A DNA stretch of 64,000 nt from Solitalea agri (lineage in GTDB: Bacteria; Bacteroidota; Bacteroidia; Sphingobacteriales; Sphingobacteriaceae), in NCBI RefSeq assembly GCF_023914155.1, contig NZ_JAMWYS010000036.1, positions 280,699-344,698 on the forward strand. The letters are read 5' to 3'. A program made the translations under genes and the position numbers. The notes beneath the pieces were generated by a model. That model did not search any database and was not told the origin of the DNA. It saw nothing but the letters and a program-made list of their open reading frames with translations. This document shows positions 24,138 to 33,263 of this stretch, piece by piece (position 1 is the stretch's first letter; each line of letters starts with the position of its first letter).

Positions 24138-25529
24138 ATGTGTACATTAATTATAAAATTTCCCAATTCTTATAATGAAGAGAAAAGATATATAAGTGAT
24201 GTTATTTTCAATGACTTTATAGGGGTGGAGTATGAATTGTTGTTTGAGGATGAGCGTTTAGATGTAGAACTAAATGTTAGAGGAGAAAATGGTCGCATAA
24301 TACTTCCTGAAATATTATTTAAAACTCCATATGATAAATGGCTAAATCAATCTACTCTTCCTGAGCTGCCATTAAAAAGAAGAAGTTTGGATGAATTTCA
24401 AAAAGATAGGTTTATTCAACATACTGTTCCTGTACTATACGGAGCAAGTGACCATAGACCTTTTTTTAAAGATGATGAATATTCTTATTTCGATATTGAT
24501 TTAATTGGAAGCATATTTTTTTGTCTAACGCTGTATGAAGAAGCTACATCCGAGGTAACTGATAAGCATGGTCGATTTCCTAGCCGGGAATCAATACTTT
24601 ATAAAGAAGGTATTTACGATAGACCAATTGTTAATGAGTATGTTTTGATACTCGAAGAGTTGTTAAGAACAAAGTTCAATTATATCTCTCCAAAGAAAAA
24701 AAACTATAAACTTGTTTTAAGCCACGATATGGATTACTCACTTTCTCATGAAGTTAATCTTGAAAACTTTTTGAAAAGCTGTGCTGGTGATCTGTTCATA
24801 AGGAAATCACCAGCTTTATTGACCCGAAGACTCTACTCAAAAATTGTAAAGAAAGAAAGACTACATGAGAACCCTGATCCTATGAATAACATCGATTACT
24901 TAATGGATGTTAGTGAGTCATTAGGGGTTGTTAGTGAATTTAATTTTATTGTGGAGCAGGGAAAGGGAACGATTGATGTCCGGTATGATATTGAAAAACA
25001 ATTTTATAAAGATTTAATGGTAAGGGTTAGAGAAAGGGGGCATATTTTAGGAGTACATCCTAGTTATACAACATATTGCGACCTGCAGAAAACTCAGAGT
25101 GAATTTAAGAAGTTTAAACGGCTATGTAGTGAATTAGGAGTTCGGCAAGAATTTTGGGGAGGAAGACACCATTACTTGAGATGGAAAAATCCTGTTACCT
25201 GGTCTATATGGGACGAAATGGGTGCAGATTATGATTCTTCAGTAGGTTCAAGCGAGTTAATGGGTTTTAGAGCGGGTACTTGTTATCCCTATAAAGTATT
25301 TGACCTAAAGAATAGAAAAAGACTTAAGCTTTTGGAGCGGCCATTAATTGTAATGGATCATTCTATTTTTAAAATGGCTGATTTTAAAAATGCGGTTCAG
25401 AAAGTAATCGAATTAAGTAAATTATGTAAGTTTTATGGAGGGGAGTTTAGCCTGCTTTATCATAACAATTATGTTATATCTAAGAATCAAAAGCTGAAAT
25501 ATTTTCAGCTGGTAAAAGCGCTTGTTTAA
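24138..25529 (+). CDS. Polysaccharide-deacetylase-like protein (DUF7033 type)
   Basis: 463-residue cytoplasmic-looking protein without signal peptide. Its C-terminal half has NodB-like deacetylase motifs: LSHDMDYS (His196, Asp197, Asp199) as the metal/catalytic block and GVHPSYTTY (His307) as the second motif, followed by FWGGRHHYLRW. The N-terminal 190 residues correspond to the extra domain found ahead of such modules in polysaccharide loci of Bacteroidota. A role in removing N-acetyl groups from a lipid-linked or nucleotide sugar precursor is plausible, and a freed amino group could be the acceptor for the FemAB-like enzymes just upstream; that link is inference. Confidence 0.7.
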   Translation: MCTLIIKFPNSYNEEKRYISDVIFNDFIGVEYELLFEDERLDVELNVRGENGRIILPEILFKTPYDKWLNQSTLPELPLKRRSLDEFQKDRFIQHTVPVLYGASDHRPFFKDDEYSYFDIDLIGSIFFCLTLYEEATSEVTDKHGRFPSRESILYKEGIYDRPIVNEYVLILEELLRTKFNYISPKKKNYKLVLSHDMDYSLSHEVNLENFLKSCAGDLFIRKSPALLTRRLYSKIVKKERLHENPDPMNNIDYLMDVSESLGVVSEFNFIVEQGKGTIDVRYDIEKQFYKDLMVRVRERGHILGVHPSYTTYCDLQKTQSEFKKFKRLCSELGVRQEFWGGRHHYLRWKNPVTWSIWDEMGADYDSSVGSSELMGFRAGTCYPYKVFDLKNRKRLKLLERPLIVMDHSIFKMADFKNAVQKVIELSKLCKFYGGEFSLLYHNNYVISKNQKLKYFQLVKALV

Positions 25530-25539
25530 ATTGAGGAAT

Positions 25540-26772
25540 ATGATAAGTACTTCTTTTAGAACATTTTTATTTGCTTTTTTTTTCATGCTTGTTCTAAAGT
25601 CTGGATATCTAAAATGGATTCCGATATGGGTACTGGATCCATTATATGTAGGTTTTTTGGGACTTGGCTTATTGTATTTTATTTCTCCTAAAACAATTCC
25701 TATTTCAAAAAACATACAGCAGATATTGATTATACTGGGAGCCTTATTAACCTGGATTATATTCTCATGTATTTATACATCTTCCCCCGAAATATTTAAG
25801 CACAAACTGCTGAAAACGGTACTAGTGTTCATTTTGTTTTTTATTCCTTTTCTGTTTATTAGAACCAAAAATGATATTAAATATTTCATATCTATTTACA
25901 ATGCTTATGCGTTGATTGGGGCATTATTAGTAATAAGGGCCTTTGTAATGCATAAAATGGAAATGTTTACCATAATTGGGAAGCAAGAGGAAACAGCTGT
26001 TCCAAACTATTTATTTCTATCTATTTTTTTATGCAGTGCCCTAATACTAAATCTTCCAAAAAATAAGCTTCCTGATATACTTTTTAAACTCTTGCTTTTT
26101 ATTAGTATGGTTGTTTTAGGAGCAAGAAGCCCTATTCTCTTTGGTACATTAATGATAGTAGTTTACTATTCATTAAAGTATATCGTTAATGTTCAGAAGC
26201 TCGTTTTGTTTTATGGAGTTTTAATTGGAATCGGGGCAGTTTTCTTATCATGGGAAGGAAGTGAACGTCTTATTGAACGATTTGGTAGCATTACCTCTGT
26301 TAGAGGGAATAAATCTTTTGATACACGTGTTTCATACCAATCTAAAAGTGTTGACTTGATTTTAGAACGACCTGTTTTTGGTACTGGTTTTGGTTCTTTT
26401 GCAAGAGAAATGACTGGCGAAGACATCATTGATACTCCTCATAATTTATTTCTTGAAATAGGATTTGAAACAGGTATTCCCGGGATGATACTGCTTATTA
26501 TTTTCTTTGTTTATCTGTTTAATTACATGATAAAGATGATAAGAAAAGTTAGGCAGCAAGAGGATAAGGAGCTATTGTTGAGGTATGGTTTAATTATTAC
26601 TTATTTCTTTTTAACTGCATTTGTCTCGCTTTATCTCAGTAATAGTAAAGACATTTTTGCTTTGTCGGGTTGTTTTTTGGCAATTTGTAATGCATTGATT
26701 TTTGAAGAAACAAGAAATAAGAAATCAGAGCCAATTTATATAGTTGATCACAAGATGGTTAGAGAGGTCTGA
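25540..26772 (+). CDS. O-antigen polymerase/ligase (Wzy_C domain)
   Basis: Integral membrane protein with about 10-12 hydrophobic segments, 410 residues from the ATG at 25540; the longer frame begins with TTG at 25522 inside the previous gene. The Wzy_C/WaaL signature is well kept: SVDLILERPVFGTGFGSFARE followed by the periplasmic DTPHNLFLEIGFETGIPGMI. It polymerises lipid-linked repeat units in the periplasm or ligates them to an acceptor; in an operon with Wza and Wzc, polymerase (Wzy) is the more likely role. A GT4 gene follows after 69 bases. Confidence 0.88.
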   Translation: MISTSFRTFLFAFFFMLVLKSGYLKWIPIWVLDPLYVGFLGLGLLYFISPKTIPISKNIQQILIILGALLTWIIFSCIYTSSPEIFKHKLLKTVLVFILFFIPFLFIRTKNDIKYFISIYNAYALIGALLVIRAFVMHKMEMFTIIGKQEETAVPNYLFLSIFLCSALILNLPKNKLPDILFKLLLFISMVVLGARSPILFGTLMIVVYYSLKYIVNVQKLVLFYGVLIGIGAVFLSWEGSERLIERFGSITSVRGNKSFDTRVSYQSKSVDLILERPVFGTGFGSFAREMTGEDIIDTPHNLFLEIGFETGIPGMILLIIFFVYLFNYMIKMIRKVRQQEDKELLLRYGLIITYFFLTAFVSLYLSNSKDIFALSGCFLAICNALIFEETRNKKSEPIYIVDHKMVREV

Positions 26773-26841
26773 TTTTTGTAAACAGATTCCAAGAAATTCA
26801 AGACTCTTTTAAAGATGATTTATTAAAAGCTTTTACTTATT

Positions 26842-27963
26842 ATGATTACGCTCGAAAAAAGGAAGGTTTGCCATTTGACCTCGGTTCATCGGAGGTATGA
26901 TGTACGAATTTATTATAAGGAATGTCAAAGTTTAGCGAATGCAGGTTATGATGTTAATTTAATTGTTGCTGATGGGAATGGATATGAAGAAAAAGATAAA
27001 GTAAAAATCCATGATGTTGGCAAGTACAAAAATAGATTAGAGAGAGTAACAAGTATCGGTTATAGAATTTATAGTAAGGCTTTAAAGCTTAATTCAGATC
27101 TCTATCATATTCATGATCCAGAGCTGCTGATTGTTGGTTGGTTGTTAGCAAGGAAAGGTAAAAGAGTTATCTATGATGTTCACGAAGATTTGCCTCGTCA
27201 GGTGTTAGCTAAGGCTTATATTCCTTCCGTTATGAAAAGACCTCTTTCATTTTTAGTCGAAGGATACGAGGGGATTTTATCAAAAAAGATGACAGGAATT
27301 GTGACAGTGACTCCTCTTATAAAAGAACGTTATCATAAGTTAAATAAGAATGTAATTGAGGTAAGAAATTATCCAATTATGACTGAAGGTATAAAACATA
27401 ATGATTGGAATAAGAAGAAGCAGGTTCTGTGCTATATAGGAGGGATTTCAGAGGTGCGGGGTATTAAGCAGATGGTTCAGGCAATGAAATTTACCAATGG
27501 CTTAAGACTTAATTTAGGAGGAGTATTTGAATCAGATTCTTTGAGGAATGAGGTAATAGCATACGAGGGATGGTCAAAGGTCAATGAGTTAAGTTTCCTA
27601 GATAGGATAAATGTGGTAAAGGTATTGGATGAATCTAAAATTGGTTTAGTAACCTTACAGCCTACTATTAACTATATCGATTCTTTGCCGGTTAAAATGT
27701 TTGAATATATGCTTGCCGGTATACCGGTTATTGCTTCAAAATTCCCTTTATGGCAAAGTATTATAGATGAACATAATTGCGGTATATGTGTTGATCCAAC
27801 GAATCCGGAAGAAATAGCTGCGGCAATCAATTATTTGATGAAAAATGATAATGAAGCCAGAGAAATGGGGGAAAGAGGCAGAAGGGCTGTTTTAGAGCAT
27901 TATACATGGTTAAATGAAGAGCAAAAAATGATAGAATCATATAAAAGATGGGTGGCTTCGTAA
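26842..27963 (+). CDS. Glycosyltransferase family 4, unknown acceptor
   Basis: 373-residue GT-B retaining glycosyltransferase. The N-terminal acceptor domain begins RKVCHLTSVHRRYDVRIYYKECQSLANAGYDVNL, a pattern common in GT4 enzymes of O-antigen and capsule loci; the C-terminal donor domain has VLCYIGGISEVRGIKQMVQAM and the nucleotide-sugar motif VKMFEYMLAGIPVIAS. No membrane helices. Sugar specificity cannot be read from sequence. The gene lies between the polymerase and the WbpI-like epimerase, and begins ATGATTACGCTCG, a weak version of the recurring start motif. Confidence 0.87.
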   Translation: MITLEKRKVCHLTSVHRRYDVRIYYKECQSLANAGYDVNLIVADGNGYEEKDKVKIHDVGKYKNRLERVTSIGYRIYSKALKLNSDLYHIHDPELLIVGWLLARKGKRVIYDVHEDLPRQVLAKAYIPSVMKRPLSFLVEGYEGILSKKMTGIVTVTPLIKERYHKLNKNVIEVRNYPIMTEGIKHNDWNKKKQVLCYIGGISEVRGIKQMVQAMKFTNGLRLNLGGVFESDSLRNEVIAYEGWSKVNELSFLDRINVVKVLDESKIGLVTLQPTINYIDSLPVKMFEYMLAGIPVIASKFPLWQSIIDEHNCGICVDPTNPEEIAAAINYLMKNDNEAREMGERGRRAVLEHYTWLNEEQKMIESYKRWVAS

Positions 27964-28014
27964 AGTAAAGAACCTGTTATAAACTTAATTATTAATCTAA
28001 TTCTTACACTCTCT

Positions 28015-29157
28015 ATGTTAATTGACATCATCGCAGGTGCCCGTCCTAATTTTATGAAGATCGCACCGATTATTAATGCTATTGAAAAAACACAGTCTAA
28101 TAATGAAGTTGATCTTCAATATAGATTAATACATACCGGTCAGCATTATGATAAAAAAATGAGCGAAGATTTTTTCGTTCAACTAAATATTCCTCACCCT
28201 TTTTTGAATCTGGAAGTTGGCTCAGGAACCCAAGCAGAGCAAACCGGTAAAATTATGATGGGGTATGAAGCATTATTACTTAAATCTCCCTCTGATTTAT
28301 GTATGGTGGTTGGTGACGTCACCTCAACAATGGCTTGTTCTATTGCTGCAAAGAAACTAGGTATTAAGGTAGCGCATGTAGAGGCGGGTATCCGATCTGG
28401 CGATTTATCTATGCCTGAAGAAATCAATAGGATTGTTACTGACTCAATAACGGATTATTTCTTTACCACCTCCAGAGTGGCAAATGAAAACCTATTTAAA
28501 AATGGTATTGAGGAAGATAGAATCTTTTTTGTGGGTAACACGATGATTGATACCTTAATCAAGCAAATGCCTTATCTTAAGAAACCTCCAATATGGGATA
28601 TTTTGAATCTCGAAAAGCATGAGTTTATAGTTGTTACCCTGCATCGTCCTTCAAACGTTGATAGTACATCAACCTTTACAGATCTGATGGAAGAGATTAT
28701 TGCTTCATCAAAGGGATTGCCAATTGTTTTTCCTGTACATCCAAGGACGGCTAAAATGTTTAATCTGTTAAACATTGATGCAGAAAATCTGCACCTTATT
28801 GAACCATTGAGCTATCTCGAGTTTAACTATTTAGTGAAAAATGCCAAAGCAGTAATAACAGATTCAGGAGGAATTACAGAAGAAACGACGATTATGCATG
28901 TTCCGTGTATGACATTAAGAAGTTCTACGGAAAGGCCTGAAACATGTACTGTTGGAACTAATGAATTACTGGGTATTGAGCCTTCTGCGATAAAGCCGGC
29001 AATGGAGCGGCTGTTTAGAGGAGAGTGGAAGGAGGGTGGAATTCCAGAGTTATGGGATGGTAGATCAGCAGAACGTATTGTTAACATAATAACTGAATTA
29101 TTAACCAATCATTCTACTGGACATATTCTAAAGGGAGAATCTGTTGGAGTAAAATAG
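28015..29157 (+). CDS. wbpI: UDP-GlcNAc 2-epimerase family protein (WbpI-like)
   Basis: Non-hydrolysing epimerase expected to convert UDP-GlcNAc3NAcA to UDP-ManNAc3NAcA. 380 residues, beginning MLIDIIAGARPNFMKIAPII. Residues matching the catalytic set of E. coli WecB are present: Asp101 in GDVTS, Glu123 in HVEAGIRS, a glutamate in MPEEINR (135-136) and His210 in LHRPSN. SGGITEETTIMHVPCMTLRSSTERPETCTVGTN is the WbpI-like version of the UDP-binding block. A WecB role (UDP-ManNAc supply) is the alternative, but the WbpB/E/D genes in the same operon favour WbpI. TACACTCTCT abuts its start codon. Confidence 0.9.
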   Translation: MLIDIIAGARPNFMKIAPIINAIEKTQSNNEVDLQYRLIHTGQHYDKKMSEDFFVQLNIPHPFLNLEVGSGTQAEQTGKIMMGYEALLLKSPSDLCMVVGDVTSTMACSIAAKKLGIKVAHVEAGIRSGDLSMPEEINRIVTDSITDYFFTTSRVANENLFKNGIEEDRIFFVGNTMIDTLIKQMPYLKKPPIWDILNLEKHEFIVVTLHRPSNVDSTSTFTDLMEEIIASSKGLPIVFPVHPRTAKMFNLLNIDAENLHLIEPLSYLEFNYLVKNAKAVITDSGGITEETTIMHVPCMTLRSSTERPETCTVGTNELLGIEPSAIKPAMERLFRGEWKEGGIPELWDGRSAERIVNIITELLTNHSTGHILKGESVGVK

Positions 29158-29192
29158 CACTAGCGAGTTACACTTTTACAAATACATTTATC

Positions 29193-30425
29193 ATGCTCAA
29201 AATAGTATATTTTTATCAGTATTTCTCAACCCCCAAAGGCTCTTGGGGAACTCGCGTATATGAATTTGCAAAGTATTGGGTAGAGCAGGGCCATGAGGTT
29301 ACTGTTATAACTAGTGTTTTTGCTAAGTCGGATTTAAAGGCAAATGGTTTTATAGATGAGCAAATAATAGATGGTATTCGGGTTAAAATTATAAACGTTA
29401 AGGTTAATAATAAGAGTTCGATTTTTACTCGGCTCTATTCATTTATTAAGTATGGCTTAGTAGCATCGTATTATGCTTTATCATTGCCTGCTGATGTAGT
29501 AATTGCATCTTCAGGGCCTCTGACAGTTGGTATTCCGGGTTTAATATCAAAATATATCAAAAAAAGAAAGTTCGTATTTGAAGTAAGAGACTTATGGCCA
29601 GATGCAATCATTGAATTAGGCGGATTAAAAAATAAATTTGCTCAAAACATTGCTTATAAATTGGAACGGGCTTGCTATAAAGCTGCTGATCTTATTGTGG
29701 TTTTATCTCCAGGAATGCAGGATAATATTAAACAGCGTTTTAATTTGGATAAGATAATTTCGGTTACCAATTCTGCAAACATCGATCTTTTTTCCCGACC
29801 TATTAATTCTATCAAAGTTCCCGATTACTTTAGCTCACATCTGATTGCCATTTATACAGGTAATATTGGAACAACCAATAACTCTGAATTATTATACAAT
29901 GCAGCAAAAGAGTTAATGAGACAAGGGAATAAGCAAATAAAAATTGTATTGGTTGGTGACGGTAAGCAGAAAGAATTCCTTAAAAGTAAGGCAAAAGAGG
30001 AGGGGGTTTCCAATTTTATAATACTAGATCTAATGCCTAAAACAGAATTGGTGGCTTTGCTGCAAAAATCATTTGTATCGCTCATTCCGTTAGCCAGTGC
30101 ACCTTTATTAGATACCTCTTCTCCAAATAAATTATTCGAATCATTGGCCGCTGGCCTTCCAGTGGTTCAAACTACGCAAGGTTGGATAAAGAGTTTTTTA
30201 ACTGAAAATTCTTGTGGATTTACAATAGATGCAACGGATCCTGTTGGGTTAGCTAATTTATTAATCGAACTTTCTGCCAATCGAGAACTGATTAGTGAGT
30301 ATGTGGAAAACGCCAGAATTATAGCTGTACAGCAATTTGACAAGAATATTTTGGCAAAAAAAATGTTAGATGGTGTCTTAAGTGTTTTGCCAAATGAGAA
30401 TCTTAGGACAGCTTATAAATTTTAA
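29193..30425 (+). CDS. Glycosyltransferase family 4 (WbuB/WcaI-like)
   Basis: 410-residue GT4 enzyme. The N-terminus MLKIVYFYQYFSTPKGSWGTRVYEFAKYWVEQGHEVTVIT and FEVRDLWPDAIIELGGLKN are hallmarks of the WbuB/WcaI/FnlA-linked group, often GlcNAc-, FucNAc- or QuiNAc-type transferases. The donor domain has IYTGNIGTTNNSELLYNAAKEL and NKLFESLAAGLPVVQTT. A single basic/hydrophobic patch may bind the membrane. It is the last plus-strand gene before the terminator at 30446, so it ends the main operon. Confidence 0.88.
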   Translation: MLKIVYFYQYFSTPKGSWGTRVYEFAKYWVEQGHEVTVITSVFAKSDLKANGFIDEQIIDGIRVKIINVKVNNKSSIFTRLYSFIKYGLVASYYALSLPADVVIASSGPLTVGIPGLISKYIKKRKFVFEVRDLWPDAIIELGGLKNKFAQNIAYKLERACYKAADLIVVLSPGMQDNIKQRFNLDKIISVTNSANIDLFSRPINSIKVPDYFSSHLIAIYTGNIGTTNNSELLYNAAKELMRQGNKQIKIVLVGDGKQKEFLKSKAKEEGVSNFIILDLMPKTELVALLQKSFVSLIPLASAPLLDTSSPNKLFESLAAGLPVVQTTQGWIKSFLTENSCGFTIDATDPVGLANLLIELSANRELISEYVENARIIAVQQFDKNILAKKMLDGVLSVLPNENLRTAYKF

Positions 30426-30445
30426 ATATTTGATCTTTAGGAGAA

Positions 30446-30481
30446 TAAAAAATCCCCATGCTGAAGCTGGGGATTTCTTAT
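30446..30481 (+). terminator. Terminator of the main polysaccharide operon
   Basis: AAATCCCC at 30450-30457 pairs with GGGGATTT at 30469-30476 with an inner GC/GC extension, followed by T-rich sequence. It lies 20 bases after the last GT4 gene and marks the end of the run that starts at 14646. Confidence 0.85.
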
Positions 30482-30534
30482 TTAAGTCAGTTATTCCATT
30501 CGTCGGAATAGGGGCCAAATGAAATGATATTTTA

Positions 30535-31617
30535 TTACAAGCTTTTTGGACCTGGATTTATGCTTGCAGATATAACAATACTATAAGAATTAGTGCCGAT
30601 TACTCTTTTACTTGTAGAGGTATATATATTCATTGCATCGATCTGTGATTTATGGGCAAATTTATTATTGTAAATATTTAGCCCTTCTCTAGGAGTTCCT
30701 CTAACTGTAATTGCGCTGTATGCTGTCATATAGAAGAGATTGTCGTGAACAATTACATAATCTCCTGCTATATAATTTGCCCCATCTCCTCCGTATCCGT
30801 GCATATCAAATGAGTGTTCGGTCCCGTGTGGCATTACAGTATTATAAGCTGCCTCATAGCCTGACCCACTAATTCCAGAGCCTGCTATTGCATGCCGGTT
30901 ATAATCAAAGTAATTGTTCATGATTTTAGCCGTTGCTTTACCCATGCTAATACCATATCCCAATCCACTCTGTTGATTGTGATGGATGTAGCTATGATGA
31001 ATGTAGGCATTTGTTGCCCCATCTGCCAAATAAACACCTGCATGGTTCCATCCATAAATCTCACAGTTGTCGACTTCTAAATTTGGAAAACTTGAATATA
31101 TGCCGCGGCAATAGGCAGATGACGTTCTGCTGGTAGTTGTATTAGCTCCTTTAACTCTTAAGCCTACGAATTTTACTCCAGAGCCACCAGCGGTTAACAT
31201 ATTGCCATGAGCAACATTAGTTGTATAAATTAGTCCACCTAAGGTTGTGCTGGTTTTGCCGCGCCCACTGGTTAAAGTAACACCCGCAGGAACCTTTAAA
31301 GCCCCTTTACCAGTCATGTTGATCTCCGCATTATCCGCAAGGTACACAACCTGGCCACTGTTAGCTTTTGATAAAGCTGACTTTAATTGGTCATAAGTGC
31401 TCACCGTGTAAGTAGGAGTAACTGTGGTGGCTTCAGTAACTAATGTGTTGTTGAAATTTGAGGAATCTCTTGCCTTTATGGATGTGTCGGCTGCTGGTCC
31501 ATTAATTTCCTCTTGTTGACAAGAAACTAAAGCTGAAAAACTGAAAGCGAATAAGAACGGAAGCATATTGATTTTGCAAATCTTGTTATGCTCTAATTTA
31601 AAGAAATTCTTGCGCAT
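30535..31617 (-). CDS. Lipoprotein with right-handed beta-helix (pectin-lyase-like) domain
   Basis: Secreted, lipid-anchored protein of 360 residues from the ATG at 31617; a longer frame adds 27 non-signal-like residues from an upstream codon. The signal ends in SFSALVSC with the lipidated Cys33. After a linker the protein shows beta-helix coils: LKSALSKANSGQVVYLADNAEINM, VKFVGLRVKGAN, LEVDNCEIYGWNHAGVYLADGATNAYIHHSYIHHNQ, IMNNYFDYNRHAI, YVIVHDNLFYMTAYSAITVRGTPREG. This is the fold of pectate lyases and other polysaccharide lyases or binding proteins. Located inside the polysaccharide locus but on the other strand, it could cleave or remodel the polymer; that is inference. Confidence 0.8.
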   Translation of the reverse strand: MRKNFFKLEHNKICKINMLPFLFAFSFSALVSCQQEEINGPAADTSIKARDSSNFNNTLVTEATTVTPTYTVSTYDQLKSALSKANSGQVVYLADNAEINMTGKGALKVPAGVTLTSGRGKTSTTLGGLIYTTNVAHGNMLTAGGSGVKFVGLRVKGANTTTSRTSSAYCRGIYSSFPNLEVDNCEIYGWNHAGVYLADGATNAYIHHSYIHHNQQSGLGYGISMGKATAKIMNNYFDYNRHAIAGSGISGSGYEAAYNTVMPHGTEHSFDMHGYGGDGANYIAGDYVIVHDNLFYMTAYSAITVRGTPREGLNIYNNKFAHKSQIDAMNIYTSTSKRVIGTNSYSIVISASINPGPKSL

Positions 31618-33263
31618 TTTTAATTTTCGTTTTGAGTTATAATTATTAATTAATAAGTTGGTTTGATAGTGTTTGAAGAATTCTTTTATTCCTCCCAAAA
31701 ATCATATTCACTTGATATTGACTCTTATCTAAATCATACTTTAGATATATATGTAGGTCTAAAATGATACAGACATAAGTTTTAATCAATGCTCATTAAT
31801 GAGCAAAAAGTATTTGCCAATAAAATTTTGTGAGAGTAGAAAGCGTGGAGAACTGTCACATCAGAATTTCTGAGAACTGTTTCCGGCTTGTTTTTGCAAT
31901 AAGAATGCCTATGATGGATTCTTTTGAAAATGAGTAGTTTATGTGTTTGTAGGAGCGCTTCTGATTAAACAAATATTTTAAGCTTTATTATTTAATATTA
32001 ATAGTTGAGTATATATTTTAACTATTGATATTTTTTTGGAGTATGGAAGCCTCAACCCGAAAGCATTTTAGGAGATAAAAATTTAGTGTAATTTTTAATG
32101 CGGTTAAAAAATTAGTGGTTTATGTATATCATTAAGGGGAATTGTATTCCCTAAATGAGAGTTTTTTGCTTAAGCTAACGCAACTATGTAACTATAAGTT
32201 AGTTATGTTTAACTTTTGACTTTAGTAAATAAGGGTTAGGAAAATGTAAAAGAATGAGAGGTTGATATTAGAGATTTAATTAATGAAATAGATACTTCTT
32301 AAATAACCAATCATCTTCCATGCGAATTTTGAGTCCAAGAGTTAAATCAGAGAATCCAGGCCTTAAATTTCTTAATAATCTATTCGGGAAATAGGTTTTT
32401 CAATTGCTGTTACTCCGCGAATTTTATAGTGTGAAGTTTGTTCTCATATTCTGATCAGGTATCGGGGAGTAAGGTTCTAGGCTGACCCTTATTATTAGAA
32501 TTTCTTTTTTTTGTCATCCAATTTGGCAGTGGCGTTTCTCAATAGTTTTCATATTAAATTGTATACTTTTTTACATAAAAGGGATTTTTAATGGCGGTTA
32601 GCTCGTAAGAATTTGAGCCCGTGTAGTTTATAAAATGACAAAAAAATTGTAACTTAAATCAATCTATTTAAAGTCGTTATTCCGTTTCTACAGTATTAAA
32701 TAAAGGTTTGAAGGGTCATTAAGCTTGTTGATTCATAAAAGGATAACCTTTATTTATTGTTCAATTATCAATGAAAAGTTACTTTGGCTAAGTAATTGCA
32801 AAGTATGGAACAGTCAAATACTAGTTTGTTTATGTAAGAGTTTGATACTCAGTTCATATCTATGTTTACGCTCTCTCTCAAAGTAAAAAAAGAAGCTTTT
32901 TTTACTTTATATTTCTTATCCCATCATCTGGGACTTCTACATTTTGGCCTTCTTAAGATGTCAGCACATCTTAGCGTTCTAAGGAAAAGATTATCTCAGG
33001 CCAATTGCCTTTTTATAAATCATTTCAAATCGGCTGATTTTGTTTATTCCTCTTGGTTAAACAAGTTTGTCAATAGGCAAAGTGTATTCATAAACATTCC
33101 ACAATCCTTTATTCGGTATTCTTGTTGATTCAAACTTTGCTTGTGTTGCAGCATAGGTAATTTTAATGGAGTAACTCAGTTACTTCTGTTAAATTTTTAG
33201 TCCGTTTTAATATATAAACAATTCTACTTTACAATATATGTGAAACCTTAAACTGTCTTATCA
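31618..33263. other. 1.6-kb non-coding stretch inside the polysaccharide locus
   Basis: No convincing gene. A frame at 32862-33128 (88 codons, plus strand) exists but shows no recognisable motif; its start region has the TACGCTCT motif (32866-32873). A 39-codon minus-strand stretch at 32280-32397 looks like a broken sugar-transferase remnant. The rest is AT-rich and featureless to my eye. The length is unusual beside the tight spacing elsewhere in the locus and suggests a site of past gene loss or replacement. Confidence 0.6.
32280..32397 (-). pseudogene. Possible remnant of a bacterial sugar transferase
   Basis: On the minus strand, 39 codons translate to a peptide with LRNLRPGFSDLTLGL and then KIRMEDDWLFKK before a stop codon. 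This lines up with the conserved block of initiating sugar transferases, which reads like V-K-P-G-I-T-D-L-S-S, a few residues, R-D-E-N-E-I-L-A-K. An in-frame stop lies right upstream and other frames upstream are also interrupted, so no complete gene remains. The match is short and was judged by eye. Confidence 0.35.

Noticed and set aside
32862..33128. 88-codon plus-strand ORF in the long gap
   Set aside because: No recognisable motif or convincing composition. It does carry the TACGCTCT motif after its ATG, so it is noted in the gap entry, but I cannot support it as a gene.
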